From positions 42,821 to 106,820 of the forward strand of contig CAKJVC010000100.1 in the NCBI GenBank assembly GCA_918026815.1: 64,000 nt of DNA, in the 5' to 3' direction. Both the position numbers and the translations under genes were made by a program. Under the pieces are notes generated by a model. It worked only from the letters and a program-made list of their open reading frames with translations, searched no databases and was not told the DNA's origin. The stretch comes from Chalara sp. BL73 (Eukaryota > Ascomycota > Leotiomycetes > Helotiales). Positions 21,509 through 34,494 of this stretch are shown in pieces; position 1 is the stretch's first letter; each line of letters begins with the position of its first letter.

Positions 21509-23840
21509 CTATTCTGCATTTCCTTGAAATCTCATTCCAAGAACCCAGCTTCCGTCAAACTCGACACCGTGTCGAAGCCTGGTTCCCGACTTCTTCCAAA
21601 CCGCTGCTCCAAGTCCTACATCTGCAACGAAGAGCTGCCATTCGTTACCACTTCCAATGCCATTTCCATGCACCGCGCCTTCGCCGAGGGCCATCGCTTC
21701 CAGGAGACCCTTCTTCGGGGCACCCATGCACACAACATATTTGGCATGCAAGTAGAGCTGCCTCCCATCAATGATGTTAACTTTGCCAGTTGTAGGATCG
21801 ATACCCGTAGGAACATCGATAGCCAGCACGGCAGCCTTGCTTCGATTTGCAAATTCAATGAGCTCGTAAGCCGTAGCCTGATCGCCAGTTCTTAATTCCT
21901 CGAAAGATATGGTCAGGCCCAGCAAACCATCAATAATGAGTTCGATTGGCGCATTCAGTGAGGTAACATATTCCAGGAGCTCGGCCTTGTTCACGAGCTT
22001 GCCACCAAAGCTTCGGAAAACTTTCAATTGCCGTCGTAAGCCAGCTAGGAATTCTGATTCGCGCTCCAAGCCAAGAACACACACAACGACATTAAGTCCA
22101 TGATTTCGAAGATGTCGTGCGGCAGCCACAGATCGAAGACCACTCTTATTGTTACCTGCAAAAATTACTACTGTCGGAATGATGCTGCTTTTCCCTTGAG
22201 TAAGGCCACGTGCGCCTCCGCTGACAGCAGACAGAGCGACTTCAGCAATACCCCGCCCAGCATTCTCGGCCATCATATCTTCGGTTAGGCCAAGGTCATT
22301 GTCGGCAATCGTTTCTAGATTGAGCATTTGCAAAGCAGAAATGGGCTCACAACGTTGGTTAGAGGGGACAAGAAAGAAAGCAGATCTGCTCGCCGCGGCA
22401 GGAACCTGGATTAAGTTAGCATTTGGGACCAACAAGTGGGGATTGAAACGGGTAATACTAACAGAAAGAGTGCGCGCAGGCGCAGCAGGAGCGGCATTAG
22501 CTGTGGCGCTTCCTTTCCGAGAAGGATTTCTTTTTGTAGCCAGTTTACTATCAGCTCTTCGAGAAGCCCTACCACTTCCAGTGTCCCGCTGGCTTATGCG
22601 TTCCTCTAGCATACTATCATCTGCATCACTCTTCCAGTCATCAGGTTGTATCCTCGGCGTTGTCGTAGGACTATCTAGTACATTCTCTGTGTAATGCAAG
22701 TTCTTCCCACCAGCGGTCCCAGGCCGTGGGCGTGCCAATCTATTATGAGACACCAATCGATCTTCATCAGCCGTTCCATCCTCTGCTTGAATTTGTGTGA
22801 ACACAGAATGCTTGTCGAACTTCGCCAGACTGCCAGCAAAATCGAAGTCGCCCATTTCTTGCACATCGGTTGCATCTTCCGTCCCCCAGCCATTCTCATC
22901 TGCTTGTCCATTGCGTCCTTTCTTTCTTGATTTCTTCAGGGTTGCAAAAGGTTGAAAAGAAGGGTTTGGCTCAAGCAATGGCGTCTGTCTCCAGCCCTTC
23001 GATCGCCCGGTGGACTGCTGATTACGTTTGCCTTCGTTTTGTTTTGCTTTGGCCGGCGTGACGGTAGGATCCGCTAACAGGTCATCTGCTTGTGGAGTTT
23101 TCTGGTTGGGCCCTTGTGATCGAATAGCATGCCTTGCTGCCTCTCGCTTGCCTACCTTCGCTGGTATGAATTCCGCCTCATGTGATATACTTGGGACCTT
23201 TCGTCGGCGAGATCTTTTCCCCGCTGATTTGGTTTCTAGTGGCGGCGGTGCTGAAATTTCTGCTTCTGCATCTGCCTCAAGCTCGCTTAGAATGACCGTT
23301 TCTGGCACGCTCGCTGCCTCCACTTCCGCGATATGTAAATCTTCCAGTGGTTCTGCCAGAGATGCAACTGGTGTGATATCCTTCAGAACCCTATCATCTC
23401 TACTCGTAACTGTTCGTGAAGAATCTACCCTTTCCATAGAAGTAGAGTTCCACTGTGATGGATTGGACAGGTTTCGAGATCCCGGTGTGGGTCTGCGTCC
23501 CACGCTGAGAATAGCAGGATCTTCGAATCTTTTGGGCTGCGGCGCTGGGATCGGTGCTGGAGGCACTCCCTTGATATGAATATTCTCATTTTGCGCCTCC
23601 ACTAATTCTGCAATCTCTGTAGCTTGAATCGTATACTGCGGAAAGTACCGACCACTCGCGGGGGCAGTGACTAAGAAGCACCGTTAGCAATAGTTCCTTT
23701 CAGACACGGCAAACTCTCCTACCATCTCGCAGGGTCAAGCTCTTTCCAGGCTCTAAACTACTGACGATGCCCCTCAACTGGGCGCCGACTGGAGAGTGCA
23801 GCGTAACCAGCATCGTCAATCCGATAAACTGATTCGACAT
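21509..23840 (-). CDS. EDC3: Enhancer of mRNA decapping 3 (intact copy), 759 aa
   Basis: Two exons (23840–23723, 21670 bp upstream boundary excluded: 23670–21509) total 2280 nt. Residues 1–70 form the divergent Lsm domain (FIGLTMLVTLHSPVGAQLRG). A disordered linker follows, with the FEDPAI element and a Lys/Arg-rich part. The FDF element, seen as DFDFAGSLAKFDKHSVF (about 310–335), is the Dhh1-binding segment. A YjeF_N (Rossmann-like) domain occupies about 480–755, with 'VVIFAGNNKSG' and 'IDVPTGIDPTTG'. Family proteins scaffold P-bodies and activate Dcp1/Dcp2 decapping. Only this copy has the last ~90 residues, because the duplication starts at 21769 inside the YjeF_N coding region. Confidence 0.93.
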
Positions 23841-24658
23841 CGTGACTCGTGAGCTTAACTCAGGACGAAGAATATGGTCCCAGGTTCGCAGGTTTTATAA
23901 GCCTCGAGCTCAAGATGGAAGCGGCTCGCAGATACAATTCCCACCAAGATATAAAACTATGAAAGTATGAGCAATTTATGCAAAGGAAGCGTGGACGTTG
24001 CTCAGGGTATGTGGCTAGGACGAATTGACCTGCGTAAAACTCCTATCAACCAAAAGAAAGAGAAATCGAGGAAGTGCTCAGGCTGAACTATTTTGAATAT
24101 GTGCAGGAAGCTACGTTGGAGGTCACTTTCTTTGGCTAATCCCTGCAGGATCTGCACTCGCTTAGTAAGGTGGTATCAGGGGTACAAACAGTCCATGATT
24201 CACATATACCCATCCTATCCCTTAAAGGACAAACGAGACACGCTACATACATGTTTTTCGAAACACACGTTAACTTAGAAACTCCGAAGCCTATTGAATA
24301 GACTGACAGTAGTCTTCCATCTCTAGATCTATCATTTAACCAGCGATTTCAGGGCTGAATGTCTTCTGGATTCACAATCCTACAAAGCGCGTATCATTGC
24401 ATACTTGAATGTCTGTACTTATTGCTATAATGTCTCTATGTTGGCCATCGTAGCCAATTTCCTAATCCTATTATGGCTCTCATAGCCTCCGTAGCCCAAG
24501 AAGTACATCGAAATTACACTTATTCCTCTAGTATCAGTACGTCTCTACCATAGGATTAAGAATACACGCCGAATAAGCGTTGAGCAACCCCTTACGCCAA
24601 GTAATGCCAGAGCCCTATGTACTCCACCAAGATGCAGACGAAACGCTTCGGAATACAA
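23841..24658. other. Intergenic between EDC3 5' end and PIF1 3' end
   Basis: No supported coding sequence. The same stretch is repeated at about 36788–37605. Confidence 0.6.
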
Positions 24659-27528
24659 CTATCCATACGCAAGCATGATTGCCTGTTCTTCATCAAAATC
24701 GGTCGTCTTCGCAGGGACAGGCTTTCGAGGCTGGCCAGAATTTGCAACATGCTTTGGTGGAACTGTCACCTTCGGATGTTCCAATGCCTTGTTCACACTG
24801 TATAGGCTATTATAGAATTCGGCAACTCGAGGATGGGCCATGACCTTTGACTTCTCAAAATTATAAACTACAAGACCAGCTTGGCTTGTAGCTCGACTGA
24901 GGGCGACATAAGCTTGACCTTTTTCGAAGATCTTCTTCAGGTCAATCTTGACCCTTTCTAGAGTTTGACCTTGAGCTTTATGTATAGAGAGTGCCCATGC
25001 AAGGATGAGTGGCAGTTGTGTGCGCTGTGCCTGTACCTCTCCATTAGGCAATTCAACCTTCCACTCCTCCGGTTGAATAAGGATATCTCTACTGGTCCCA
25101 TCGGCCAGAGAAAACCGAACGAGCGGAAACAGCTTGCCAGTATCGGGGAGAGTCCCATTTCTCTGTGCCTTTAACCTAGCTCGCATCTGAAGCACCACTT
25201 CGTCGACATCCTGGTCGTTTGCTGGGTCGTAATCTAAGATCTCTGGATGCACGGTGTAAATGTCAAATGTTGCTTCGCTCATGAAGCTAACGACTATGCC
25301 TAAAGAACCATTGACCAGATTATCGTCCATGTTCTTAATCAGCATGACTTGCGCGCCTTTCTTAACCTCAAGGAGTTTTGGCGCCATCATGTTGGCAAGT
25401 AATTTATCACGTATTACCTCATCAGTAATTGCACCCGAGTCAATGGCCTCGAACACATGAGATTTGCCCACGATGCTCCGCATCTGGCGAGCATTCGCGT
25501 TGTCCACCTCATTTCTGGTAGGAAATCTGACCGGGAGTTAGTAAACATGCAACCCAGCAAAAGCAATATAGGCTCACAGTTCTGTTGTGTTCAAGCCATC
25601 CTCAAATACTAATTCTCTATTCAACTTCTTGAAAGCTCGAACTGTCTCATCTGTAATCTTGCCCAACCGCATCTCATTTAACATATTCGCAAACACTAAA
25701 GTCAAATTAGTAGTAAGCTAAAAAGGAGAGACTGAAATTTACCAGGATCCTTTTGACGAAATACCTCTGTCAGTCCAATCGTATGATGAATGGCGGCATT
25801 CCAGGTTCCAGCATCAAATGCAAACTTTACGCCTCTGGATTTGTTGTCATAGTCCGGAACGGGTGGCAGCTGGAAGAAATCACCTGTAATCACTAGCTGT
25901 ATCCCACCAAAAGGGCGACCATTATTTCGCATCGCTCTTGCTATTCCCTCTAGCTTATCAAAGAGATCACCATCCACCATAGAGATCTCGTCAATGATTA
26001 AGACTTTAGTCTTAATCCACCGATTTTTAGCCTTGGGATTTCTTTTAATCTTTTTGACAAGGGCAGTAACATCCTCTTTACCCAGACCAATGCCTCCAAA
26101 ACTGTGGAGAGTTACACCTCCAATATTGCAAGCAGCCAAGCCAGTTGAGGCCGTGACCGCGACACGATCAGGCTCTCGAACATACTTCTTCCGCAACTCT
26201 TGAATTATTGATCTCATTAGAACAGACTTTCCGGTTCCTGCAGAGCCTGTGAAAAAGACACTTTTTGATTCATTAATCACGAGGTCCTGAACTCGTTTCT
26301 GCTCGTCACTAAGTGAGATTGGCGACATAGCAACCCTCCTACGCTTATATTGCTCCATTGCTGCCATCTGATCCTCATCAATTCTTCTTTTGGTGAACCT
26401 ATGCTTATCTTTATACAGTTTCCTCTCGGCCTTCACAGCATCGAATGTATTATTCCAAGGCATCTTCTTTTCCGTCATAGCACCTCCTGGATTGTGTTCC
26501 CATTTCTTCCCGGCTTTGCCTGGCTCTGGGCATTCGTTCATTAAATGGTCCGTCCCATTACATTTAAAACATCTTACTTGTGACGACGATGTTGCTTTCG
26601 ATGCCATAAGTTCAGCGGCATCAGCCTGTCTTTCCGCAATCTCGTCTTCTTCTGCTCTTTTTTGAGCCCATGGCAAGTTTCTTCGCTTTTTCTCGCGTGG
26701 CTCAGGCTTAAGATCTTGCGGAGGAGGCACTTGCTGGCGTGATGGAGGATCATAGTGTGAAGGCGGAGAGGATGACCATGATATGGCGCCGCTGGAAGGG
26801 TTCTTGCTGAAAGGGTTCTGGGAGCTTTGTAGTTGGGCTGAAGATGAAATTTTGGGTCGGGAATTGATCGTAGGTGGCTTCTGAGAGGGTGGTTTGGGTG
26901 GCGCTGCCATCATTCCAGGCAGCTGATAGTCCAACTCCAGATCCGATCCAGAGTCAAAGTCGTTCTCGTCAAAACCTACAACGGCTTGACTGCATTCTTG
27001 AATATTAGATTGCTTCGAGGCTGGCATAAACGTCTCCTGCGAATCCTGGAAGGAGTCTGCTCTGCTAAACAATGAGCTAGAGCGATTTTTCGATCCCATA
27101 GACGACGCCGCAGAAGTCATACTGGAGGACTTAGTTTTAAGTCCTGTCTTTGTATACGATGCCGTGATGTTCGGGGATTTCGTATTTAGAGGATTACTTA
27201 GAAAATTGGTAGCCCCAACGAATCCACCAATAGAGCGTCGAGCGTTTGCGTTTTTAAATCCGTCCTCTATATTTCCATTCTGCGATGGACTGCTGGAAGG
27301 GAATAACTGCTTCGCAAGATCATTCTTGCTCTTCGGAGGAGGTGCAGGATTTCTCTCTACTGCTCTACCTAGCATCGCGTCCGCAATTGAGGAGTACAGG
27401 CGGAGGCGTGAGGGGAGCTCAAATTTTGTTTGAGGGTAGAAGAGTCGGGTTTGAGCTTTCCAGCACCCCGCAAGCAGTCCTCGATTTGCAAGAGAGAAAG
27501 CTGGAAAGAGTGTCAGACCAGCCGGCAT
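24659..27528 (-). CDS. PIF1: PIF1 DNA helicase (intact copy), 923 aa
   Basis: Exons 27528–25743, 25695–25578 and 25526–24659 total 2772 nt. Order: an N-terminus with a basic, hydrophobic stretch ([23 protein letters not shown]) that resembles a mitochondrial targeting peptide; a long Ser/Pro-rich linker; a CCHC zinc knuckle ([14 protein letters not shown]); then the SF1B helicase core with Walker A GSAGTGKS, Walker B LIIDEISM, a GDFFQLPPV motif, and C-terminal motifs [10 protein letters not shown] and YVALSRAT. Pif1 is a 5'-to-3' helicase for mitochondrial DNA, telomeres and G-quadruplexes. The C-terminal '[12 protein letters not shown]' follows the core. It is head to tail with EDC3 and its 5' end faces the PUB1 3' end. 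Confidence 0.94.
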
Positions 27529-28429
27529 ACACTCGTAGGAATTGATTCCGTGGGCAGATGGTGTAAGTGAGGGAGGGAAGCCTTTGTTGCCGCGCCTATC
27601 GTTTGCCCAGGCAATCGCGACTCAGGAGGCGCGTAGCCTGCCTTGGATTCACGTGATACAATGTTCTTGGAAAAACACGGTCGCGACGCGACACCCTGCA
27701 ATCGGGAGTCAGGCGCACAGCTCCGAGTCTTGATCTACAGATGCAGTACATGTTAATTGTCCAGGGACGATCGCAAGGGTGCAATTAGCATCCTGACGCT
27801 TTGCTTTCTTTTCAAATCAATGCTCAGTTCATTTCTGTTTGGGTAGTAGGGCAGCTAATATATGGCAATATGGGGTAAGACGACAGAGATGTTCGATTCC
27901 TTTACGATATAACGCAGTGATTATGTGAGTTTAGACTGTATCATACATCGACCTATGGCCATTATGATCTTCTCGGACTATGTTCTTATGTAACTATCTC
28001 GCCAGCTTGATTAACGACAAACATGATGGCCGAGCAATTCTACGGCACAACACAATATGAACGGTGGGTATGGTCGCTATAGTAGATTCGTGAAGTCATG
28101 AGACGAAGAGAGGGCTAAGGAGAGGTGGGCTACAATCAAATGCCGAAGTAGAAACCCCCAAAAGTCGACGGATAACCTAAGGAAATAAACAACTTTTGGT
28201 CGACGCAGATCACCTATCCAACCTACGAAACACGAAACATGAAAAGAATGGAGGTCTTAATGAAAAAGCCCTATGCGGAAATACAAGCTGCACGGCCTAG
28301 CCGTTACCCAATCATGGGAAATGCTATGCAGAAACTAAGAAAATATCGTCCCAGAGTTCATATCCCATTCCACGAAAAGATCGCAAATTTTATCGCAGCT
28401 GCTAAAAAGAACTCGTAAGTAGGTACTCA
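27529..28429. other. Intergenic, PIF1 promoter and PUB1 3' region
   Basis: No supported gene. The region is repeated at about 40465–41367. Confidence 0.6.
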
Positions 28430-30262
28430 TTACCCCTGATAGCCGCCGAAGCCGTTTTGATAGTTTTGAGCTGCCGGAGCACTCCATTGAGCATTCGGAG
28501 GTTGCTGAGCACCACGACCATAACCGCCAGCACTGGCAGGACCTCCATAACCCATTTGCTGGTTAGGGTATTGGCCAGGAGACTGAGCTGGAGGACCACC
28601 ATAACCACCTTGTTGACCTGGAAATTGGCCTGGAGACTGCTGGTTAGCCATCGGTCCGGCTGATTGAGGTCCTTGTTGTTGAGGCATACCACCATATTGA
28701 GGGAAATAAGCGGATGGAGTTCCTGCGTATCCACCAGGAGTTGCACCACCAGCTGCAGGGCTGTAGCCTATGCCAACGCCGCTCGTTCCATCTGCATTTG
28801 GCGCTTTGTCCTTACCCCACTAAAATGATATTAGTGACCTGCACACGAGTGAGAAGGCTGGGCGGACTTACACTGCACTTGAGAGGGCGACCGTTAACGT
28901 TGTACCCACTGAGTTGACAGATTGCCATTGCTGCGTTCTCATGTGTATCCATCTTAACAAATGCAAAACCTCGATCAGCTTGGAAGCGGGTCTCAACAAC
29001 ATATCCAAAGTTCTGGAAGAGCGGTACCAGGTCATTCTGAGTCGTGTAGGGGGTGAGATTGCCTACGTAACAGGTTGTTTGCCAAGCTGGAGTTTGTTGA
29101 ACAATCATATCGTAGCTTTGTACACCGTGAGTGGGGAAGTGATGATGTCCGAAAGGAGTCGTAGGAGTCATCCCCATCGCAGACATAGCTTGCTGCTGAG
29201 ATATTGAGGGCTGCCCCTTCTGATTTGCCCAATTACAGCGAATCGCACGAGATCCGAGCCACTCTCCATCCATTGAGCTGAGAGCCTTTTCAGCGTCTTG
29301 ACGCTCTCTGAAAGCGACAAATCCATATCCCCTCGATCGGCCAGTCTTCATGTCCCACATCACGCGAGCTTCAGACACGGAGCCAAAAGCCGAGAATGCT
29401 TGGAGAAGAACCTCATCATTGACTTCGTTGGATAGATCTCCCACAAATATATGAAAGTGGTTAGATGTGTCTTCCTTGTTGGCGGTGTTTGATTGGTATG
29501 CCCAGTTGACACGAATTTCCTAGCATATTATAAGCATCTTGGATACTTTCCAATAACTTCAAGCTACTTACCGCCTGATGGACACGTCTGCCGTTTAGAG
29601 TCTGCATTGCGCGCTCTGCTGCCCCTGGATCGTCGTATTCGACAAAACCGTAATTAAATCCCTTCGACTGAAACTAGACCGCGATTAGCAGGCTGTAACT
29701 TGAAGGGGTTAAGTTTTGGTCTCAATATGGAGATCCTTGTAGCTGAAGTCAAAAACTCCTATGGTGAATTTTCTTGAAATCAGGTTGAAGCTGAAAACTT
29801 GTGAAATCCCATTCATAGAGGATTTGACACAGCGAGGCTGGAGTTCTCAAGAAGATTTGACAAAGATAAAGAGATAATACTGACGGCACCTACATTCTTG
29901 TCAGGAATGATTTTTACGTTCTGGACATGACCAGTTGTCTCGAAGATTTGACGAAGGACATCTTCAGTCACTCTTGGATCCAAACCTCCAACGTATAGAG
30001 CTCGCTTGTTAGGCTCAGGAGCAGCACGTCGGACGAAGCCCCCAGCACTATCTGGTGATAGAACACCCGAATTTTCTCCCATGGGCGATGTAATGGCAGT
30101 AGGAATCGGATTCGTGTTCTGGGGAATGATAACCGGAGGAAGAGGTGGAGGAGGCATGTGAGGGTTTCCATTATGGCCATTTTCATAGCCTGGTGCACCT
30201 GCAGATGCCTGCGGCGGGGGCGGGAGCTGGGCACTCGAAGGAGGGGGACCGTTATCTGCCAT
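28430..30262 (-). CDS. PUB1: Pub1/TIA1-like RNA-binding protein (intact copy), 502 aa
   Basis: Four exons (30262–29894, 29673–29572, 29519–28872, 28819–28430) total 1509 nt. The N-terminus is Pro-rich. Three RRMs follow: RRM1 (RNP2 'ALYVGGLD', RNP1 'KGFNYGFVEY'), RRM2 (HIFVGDLS, RGYGFVAF) and RRM3 (CYVGNLTPYT, RGFAFVKM). A Gly/Gln/Pro-rich low-complexity tail ends GGYQG. The last intron is spliced at CS|WGKDKAP, which matches the family's conserved 'CSWGK' after RRM3. Pub1/TIA1 proteins bind U-rich mRNA, stabilise transcripts and enter stress granules; the tail is prion-like. A long 5' region of about 1.8 kb separates it from the divergent Med2-like gene. Confidence 0.93.
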
Positions 30263-32039
30263 GTCGAAAAGTCGTTGCAGGCTGATGCGATGTCGTTACT
30301 AAGAGGTGCAGAGAGACTATCGTACTCGAGATATTAAGCAAGAAGCTCAGATTCCAAGAAAAAGCGCTGATGAATCGTGCGAAGACCAAGAGAACACTGA
30401 AGGAACAGAACGCTGAGCTCTATTTGTTGCACCAAGGTAGGAAATCTTGGTGCGACTCGAAGGACAAGAAGCGCGCGTTTAATCGAGGAAACAGTGTTTT
30501 CGAAGAAAGGGTATATGAGTCGCAGAGCGAATGGAAATTCGCGCTGGTGATTGTAAAGAGGTAGAGTGATAGCTTGCTATCGAACTAAGACTTGTATGAA
30601 CTCTGCGATCGCGAGAAGACGGAAAGTAAAGACGATAGACGACGATGATGATGATGACGATGACTGATAGAAGGGAAGAAAGGAACCGCGAAAAATGACG
30701 AGAGGAAGAAGAGAGGAAATGCCACTCAAGATTCCAGACGCCAGGCGATGAGAAAAGCTGTGGAAGTGATGTGATGTTCTTCTGCTTCTTCTTCTTCTAG
30801 GTAAGCAACAAAAGGTGGAGAAGGAAGATTGCAGAGCAGAAAGGAACACTAAGCGGCGCTAATGAAGAACCGGGCCCCCCAGCTGCAGCCCAACACAACC
30901 CTGAGCGGCCCTACTGTAGGGAACAAACCCAGTCCAGTCACGAATCCTGCAAAAGGAATATGTGAATCACGGGGCAAGATGTACTTGATTAGGAGCAATA
31001 GAGGATGATTGTGATGGATACCCGTCAGTTCAACAGCTGGATCAAGGATCCAGAGTATGTACGGATATTGAAATGAGTAAGGAGGGGCATATGAAAGACA
31101 GGTGGACGTGCCATGGAGATATGAATCTTGGCGTCCATGCAGTACGCACCCCATATGTATGTAGGTAGGTAGGTAGCTATGTATGTACCACACTATATGG
31201 TACGGTACACGCCCGCCCAGATGTTTGATTAGGCACACCATTAGCTTTAGATATATATAATAAAAGAATGTCAAAGATCCAGCGCATGAAAACGAACAAC
31301 AGCGAAGACTAGACAAACAATACGGTATACAGCCCAAAATGAGTAAATATCATGTGAACAGTGCCGCAAATAAACCACATCCTACACCAACTGTAACAAC
31401 TGTTACTCCTGAAGCTTGCGCATAAAGTCAACGATGAGGAATTCACACGGCATGGCATGCATGCCTCTCCTAAGGCGTCAATTAGAGTGGTATGTCTCAT
31501 GTGCTATAGGCAAAGTTCATCCGATCCTCCACAAGCGAAAATGACTCTAGACGAGGCTCAAAACATGCAGGTGGCCATGGGATAGGGTCTCAACCAAGAC
31601 CAAGATACACATGTACCAATCGCAGAAAATATGATGTACCGATAATCATGCCTAATACGCTTTCATGCACCTTGGGATATCAGTTAAATCGCAACTTTGC
31701 AGCTTCAGATACATGCTGTAGGTGTTCAAAGCTTAAAATATTGATCTGAACCTCACTAAAATAAATTTAGACTGCAACCACCGCATGCCGGGAAGGCAAG
31801 GCAAGGCTAGTTAGCCCTACAGCACCCCCCTGCTTTTCCCATAGCATCTGTGACCTCACCCAGCTAGCTAACCTCACTGTACAGAGTACACAAATATATA
31901 TCGCCACCAATCTAATCAGCCACTCCGCTGCACAGTATATATTATTATAAGTCCTAAAGTAGATATCAAAGCGCAGCTTCATCTTGCGAAGGAATGCTAA
32001 AGACCCATCGTGTCCCGGATAGCTGCATTCTCCACGAAC
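30263..32039. other. Shared divergent promoter region, about 1.8 kb
   Basis: Lies between the 5' ends of PUB1 and the Med2-like gene. It contains a GAT/GAC-type run (about 30636–30662), a CTT run (about 30783–30798), and short TAGG/TATG repeats (about 31156–31180). The open frames here (for example 30849–31337 minus) look random. A long leader for PUB1 is likely but not provable from sequence. Confidence 0.55.
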
Positions 32040-33264
32040 ATGTCTCAACATCGCCCAAAGCCACCTCTGGACACCCTCCAAGGCATGATTAACGCAATCG
32101 CAAGTGACACCTCTTTGTATGTGTTTTTGCTCTTGGCCGCTAACAGACCAGCAGCTTATTGAGACCGGCAAAGCTCTTCGAGCCGCAAATAAGGAGCGCG
32201 GGCGTCCACAATCTTCCAGCACTAGACTTCGCTCATCCATGCCAGGCGCCATTGAACATTTCCATCAGGCGCTAGATGACCTGGAAACCGATATTGTGAG
32301 GGATTTTGACCATCTTGTTTTTTTCAATTTACTTACAATGACCCAGATTCGTGCAAAATCCGTCTTATCCCGAGATCTCGAAGAACTTCGCACAAAGCGG
32401 ATTGCAGCCGAAAACCCTCCACCCCAAGAAATAGACCTCAATACCATCGCCGACATTGATCAAGCAAGGGAAGATACTAGTAATGATCAGGAAATGTCTC
32501 AGTTGTCATTCAAACAAGAGAGAGTCGCACCTGAAGCGCCAATGACATCCCCGATTGCTTCCAATGAGGTGACCACAGAAGTGTTGGGAGCCATAGGAGG
32601 ACTTCAAGGCCTATCGCCACCAAGTTCCACAAATGGCAAAGCCAAAGGCGAGTCTGGTAGTCAACTAGTGAGCGTCGCTGGTGCGGATCCAAGTAATGAG
32701 CCTTCCGCCGGAACAGACTCCGCGGATTTGACAATTGACCTCTTTGGGGACTTATCGGGGAATAACAATGCTGACACAGATCTTAATTTTGACATGGACT
32801 TCTTCAACGATGCTAATACTCACGACAATTCACAAACCCAGCACGCCGACTTTGACTTTTCTATCGGAAATAACACCAGTCAGGATTTTAGCATGCCGGA
32901 TCTACAAACATCCCATGAGCCCGCAAAGACAAACAGTAATTCTATAGATATACAGGATGACTTATTTGGTTTAGACACCACAGCAGGAGGAGACTTGATG
33001 GATTTGGAGGCAACTGGGCCTGCACACGAAAGTGCCTTTGACGATATGTTCATAGACGCCACTCAGACCGATTATGACGATGATTTCTTTTTGGCAGCAA
33101 ATGATTGCGTTACATCAGAAACAAAAGTTTCAACCTGGACGGCCTCGGGTCTTATTGAAGCCACCCCATCTGCATGTAGTTTCTCGTGCATTGGACTTAA
33201 CATGTCGGAAAACATGAATTGGGATATTTGTCACGCAGGTTTGTCTGCTGCATTACTTTCCTGA
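32040..33264 (+). CDS. Acidic nuclear protein, Mediator tail (Med2-like) candidate
   Basis: ATG 32040–32042 gives MSQHRPKPPLDTLQGMINAIA. A short intron ending at about 32145 leads to 'DQQLIETGKALRAANKERGRP'. A second in-frame 51-nt intron (GTGAGG…CAG, about 32296–32346) removes a hydrophobic insert and joins 'LDDLETDI|IRAKSVLSRDLEEL'. The N-terminal helical part, including FHQALDDLET, resembles the Med2 family (budding yeast Med2 has an F-H-x-x-LDDLET stretch). The C-terminal two thirds are disordered and rich in D, N and F (DFDFSI, DLFGLD, DDDFF), like an activation-type region. The first splice phase is uncertain and the last ~45 residues may be intronic. Med2 is an inference, not a firm call. 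Confidence 0.5.
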
Positions 33265-33912
33265 AAACCATGTCAAGGGTACGGGCTACTGTCGACACAA
33301 CCTAAGCCAGTTTGCTGCAAAATCAATAGATACATCGGCCAGGTGTAGGAATTTGCTGAAAAATTCCATGGTTTACCATCGTACCACTGGAAATTTTAAG
33401 GAGAATATCCTGGCTATCGAAAGGCTATTCTTGAGGCTTCACTTCATCAGCCAGCTCCGGGTAATATTCATAGATCAGCCAAGAAACGATCAGGAGAAGG
33501 CTAGGAGTAGTGAACAGAAGAAGCTTACAGCACGCGAAAGCTCGAAAATTAGGTTAACAACACTGAGGTGGTTTACTGAAGTTAGTCGCGGATGCTTTGA
33601 ATGGAACTGTCATGGCCTCGAGCTCATGTGCCGTGATATAGTCGCGTAGATTGCTTTCTTGTTTGTTTCGAGTATACCCAATCATTATACGTTGTTTCCT
33701 GATGTTTCTGTCTGGGATCCGTCATAAACACATTATGAAAAACCTTGCCACTACAGTCTGAAGCTTTTCTCTAGTACTGTCCATCAATAGCTACATACCT
33801 AAGTTGAACATAAATAATATGAAGCTGCAGCAAGATCAGAGAAATGTACCATAGCATTTTTACAATACTCAAAATCTTCACCCGTTATAATATATACTAA
33901 TCAGGCATACAG
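33265..33912. other. Intergenic
   Basis: No supported gene. This segment holds several of the differences between the two units (33342, 33424 and a small block at about 33531–33558). Confidence 0.55.
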
Positions 33913-34494
33913 GTGCGTTCACATCCACCACATCTAATCCAGCCTCTTACATCTGAGGCAGGATCCTCCGGCAGAAGCCCTTTCGACCGCTTAGTGGACC
34001 CTTTCTGCTGCCAACGGGCGATTCCACTCTCCTTCCTACACATCCTACCTATGCTCCCACCAGAGCAGACCTTTGTTCCTCTGAAAAATGACCCGCGACC
34101 CGCGAACGCAATCATCACGTCCTTCCTCGCCGCCGCATCTGCTCTATCCGTCTACTTCAACGAAACTGATTTTTCCATGCAATCCTTTCCGGCTGTCATC
34201 CGCGTCTCCAAACACTCGTCTCAAGAAGTTGCTTCCAAGAATCCGCTCCAATACCGGTATTATGCGTTGACCGGTCTCCGGAAGAGGAAGTTTGAAGTCA
34301 ACAAGAAAGAGCCCATGTTTGATGGAAGATGGGAGACTATGGACGAGTGGGATGCAGAGAACTGTATCCGGCCCGAGGGCAGCGGGATCGGGATTGGGAA
34401 CGGAGAGACATGGGAAAGGTTGGTGGGAGAAGATGTATTGTGGTGCCAGAATCATGCGTGCTTCTGGAGGATAGAGGCGTGGGCTCAGATCTGA
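33913..34494 (+). CDS. Small unrecognised protein, 147–193 aa
   Basis: The open frame has two candidate starts, 33913 and 34051. The second (MLPPEQTFVPL) begins the protein-like part: a short helical segment (AIITSFLAAASALSVYF), a stretch containing 'YRYYALTGLRKRKFEVNKKE', and a Trp-rich end (W-x-T-M-x-E-W, 'LVGEDVLWCQNHACFWRIEAW'). No family is recognised. The copy at 46844–47425 encodes the same protein, so it is not useful as evidence of selection. The antisense frame is weaker. Confidence 0.4.
   Translation: MRSHPPHLIQPLTSEAGSSGRSPFDRLVDPFCCQRAIPLSFLHILPMLPPEQTFVPLKNDPRPANAIITSFLAAASALSVYFNETDFSMQSFPAVIRVSKHSSQEVASKNPLQYRYYALTGLRKRKFEVNKKEPMFDGRWETMDEWDAENCIRPEGSGIGIGNGETWERLVGEDVLWCQNHACFWRIEAWAQI

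Noticed and set aside
23028..23579. Long plus-strand frame (183 codons) antisense to EDC3, repeated at 35976–36521
   Set aside because: It is the complement of the biased Ser/Lys/Glu-rich EDC3 linker; the second occurrence is due to the duplication, not independent conservation.
30849..31337. 162-codon minus-strand frame upstream of PUB1, repeated at 43785–44273
   Set aside because: It has odd composition and no family resemblance, lies in the divergent promoter region, and its repetition comes from the duplication.
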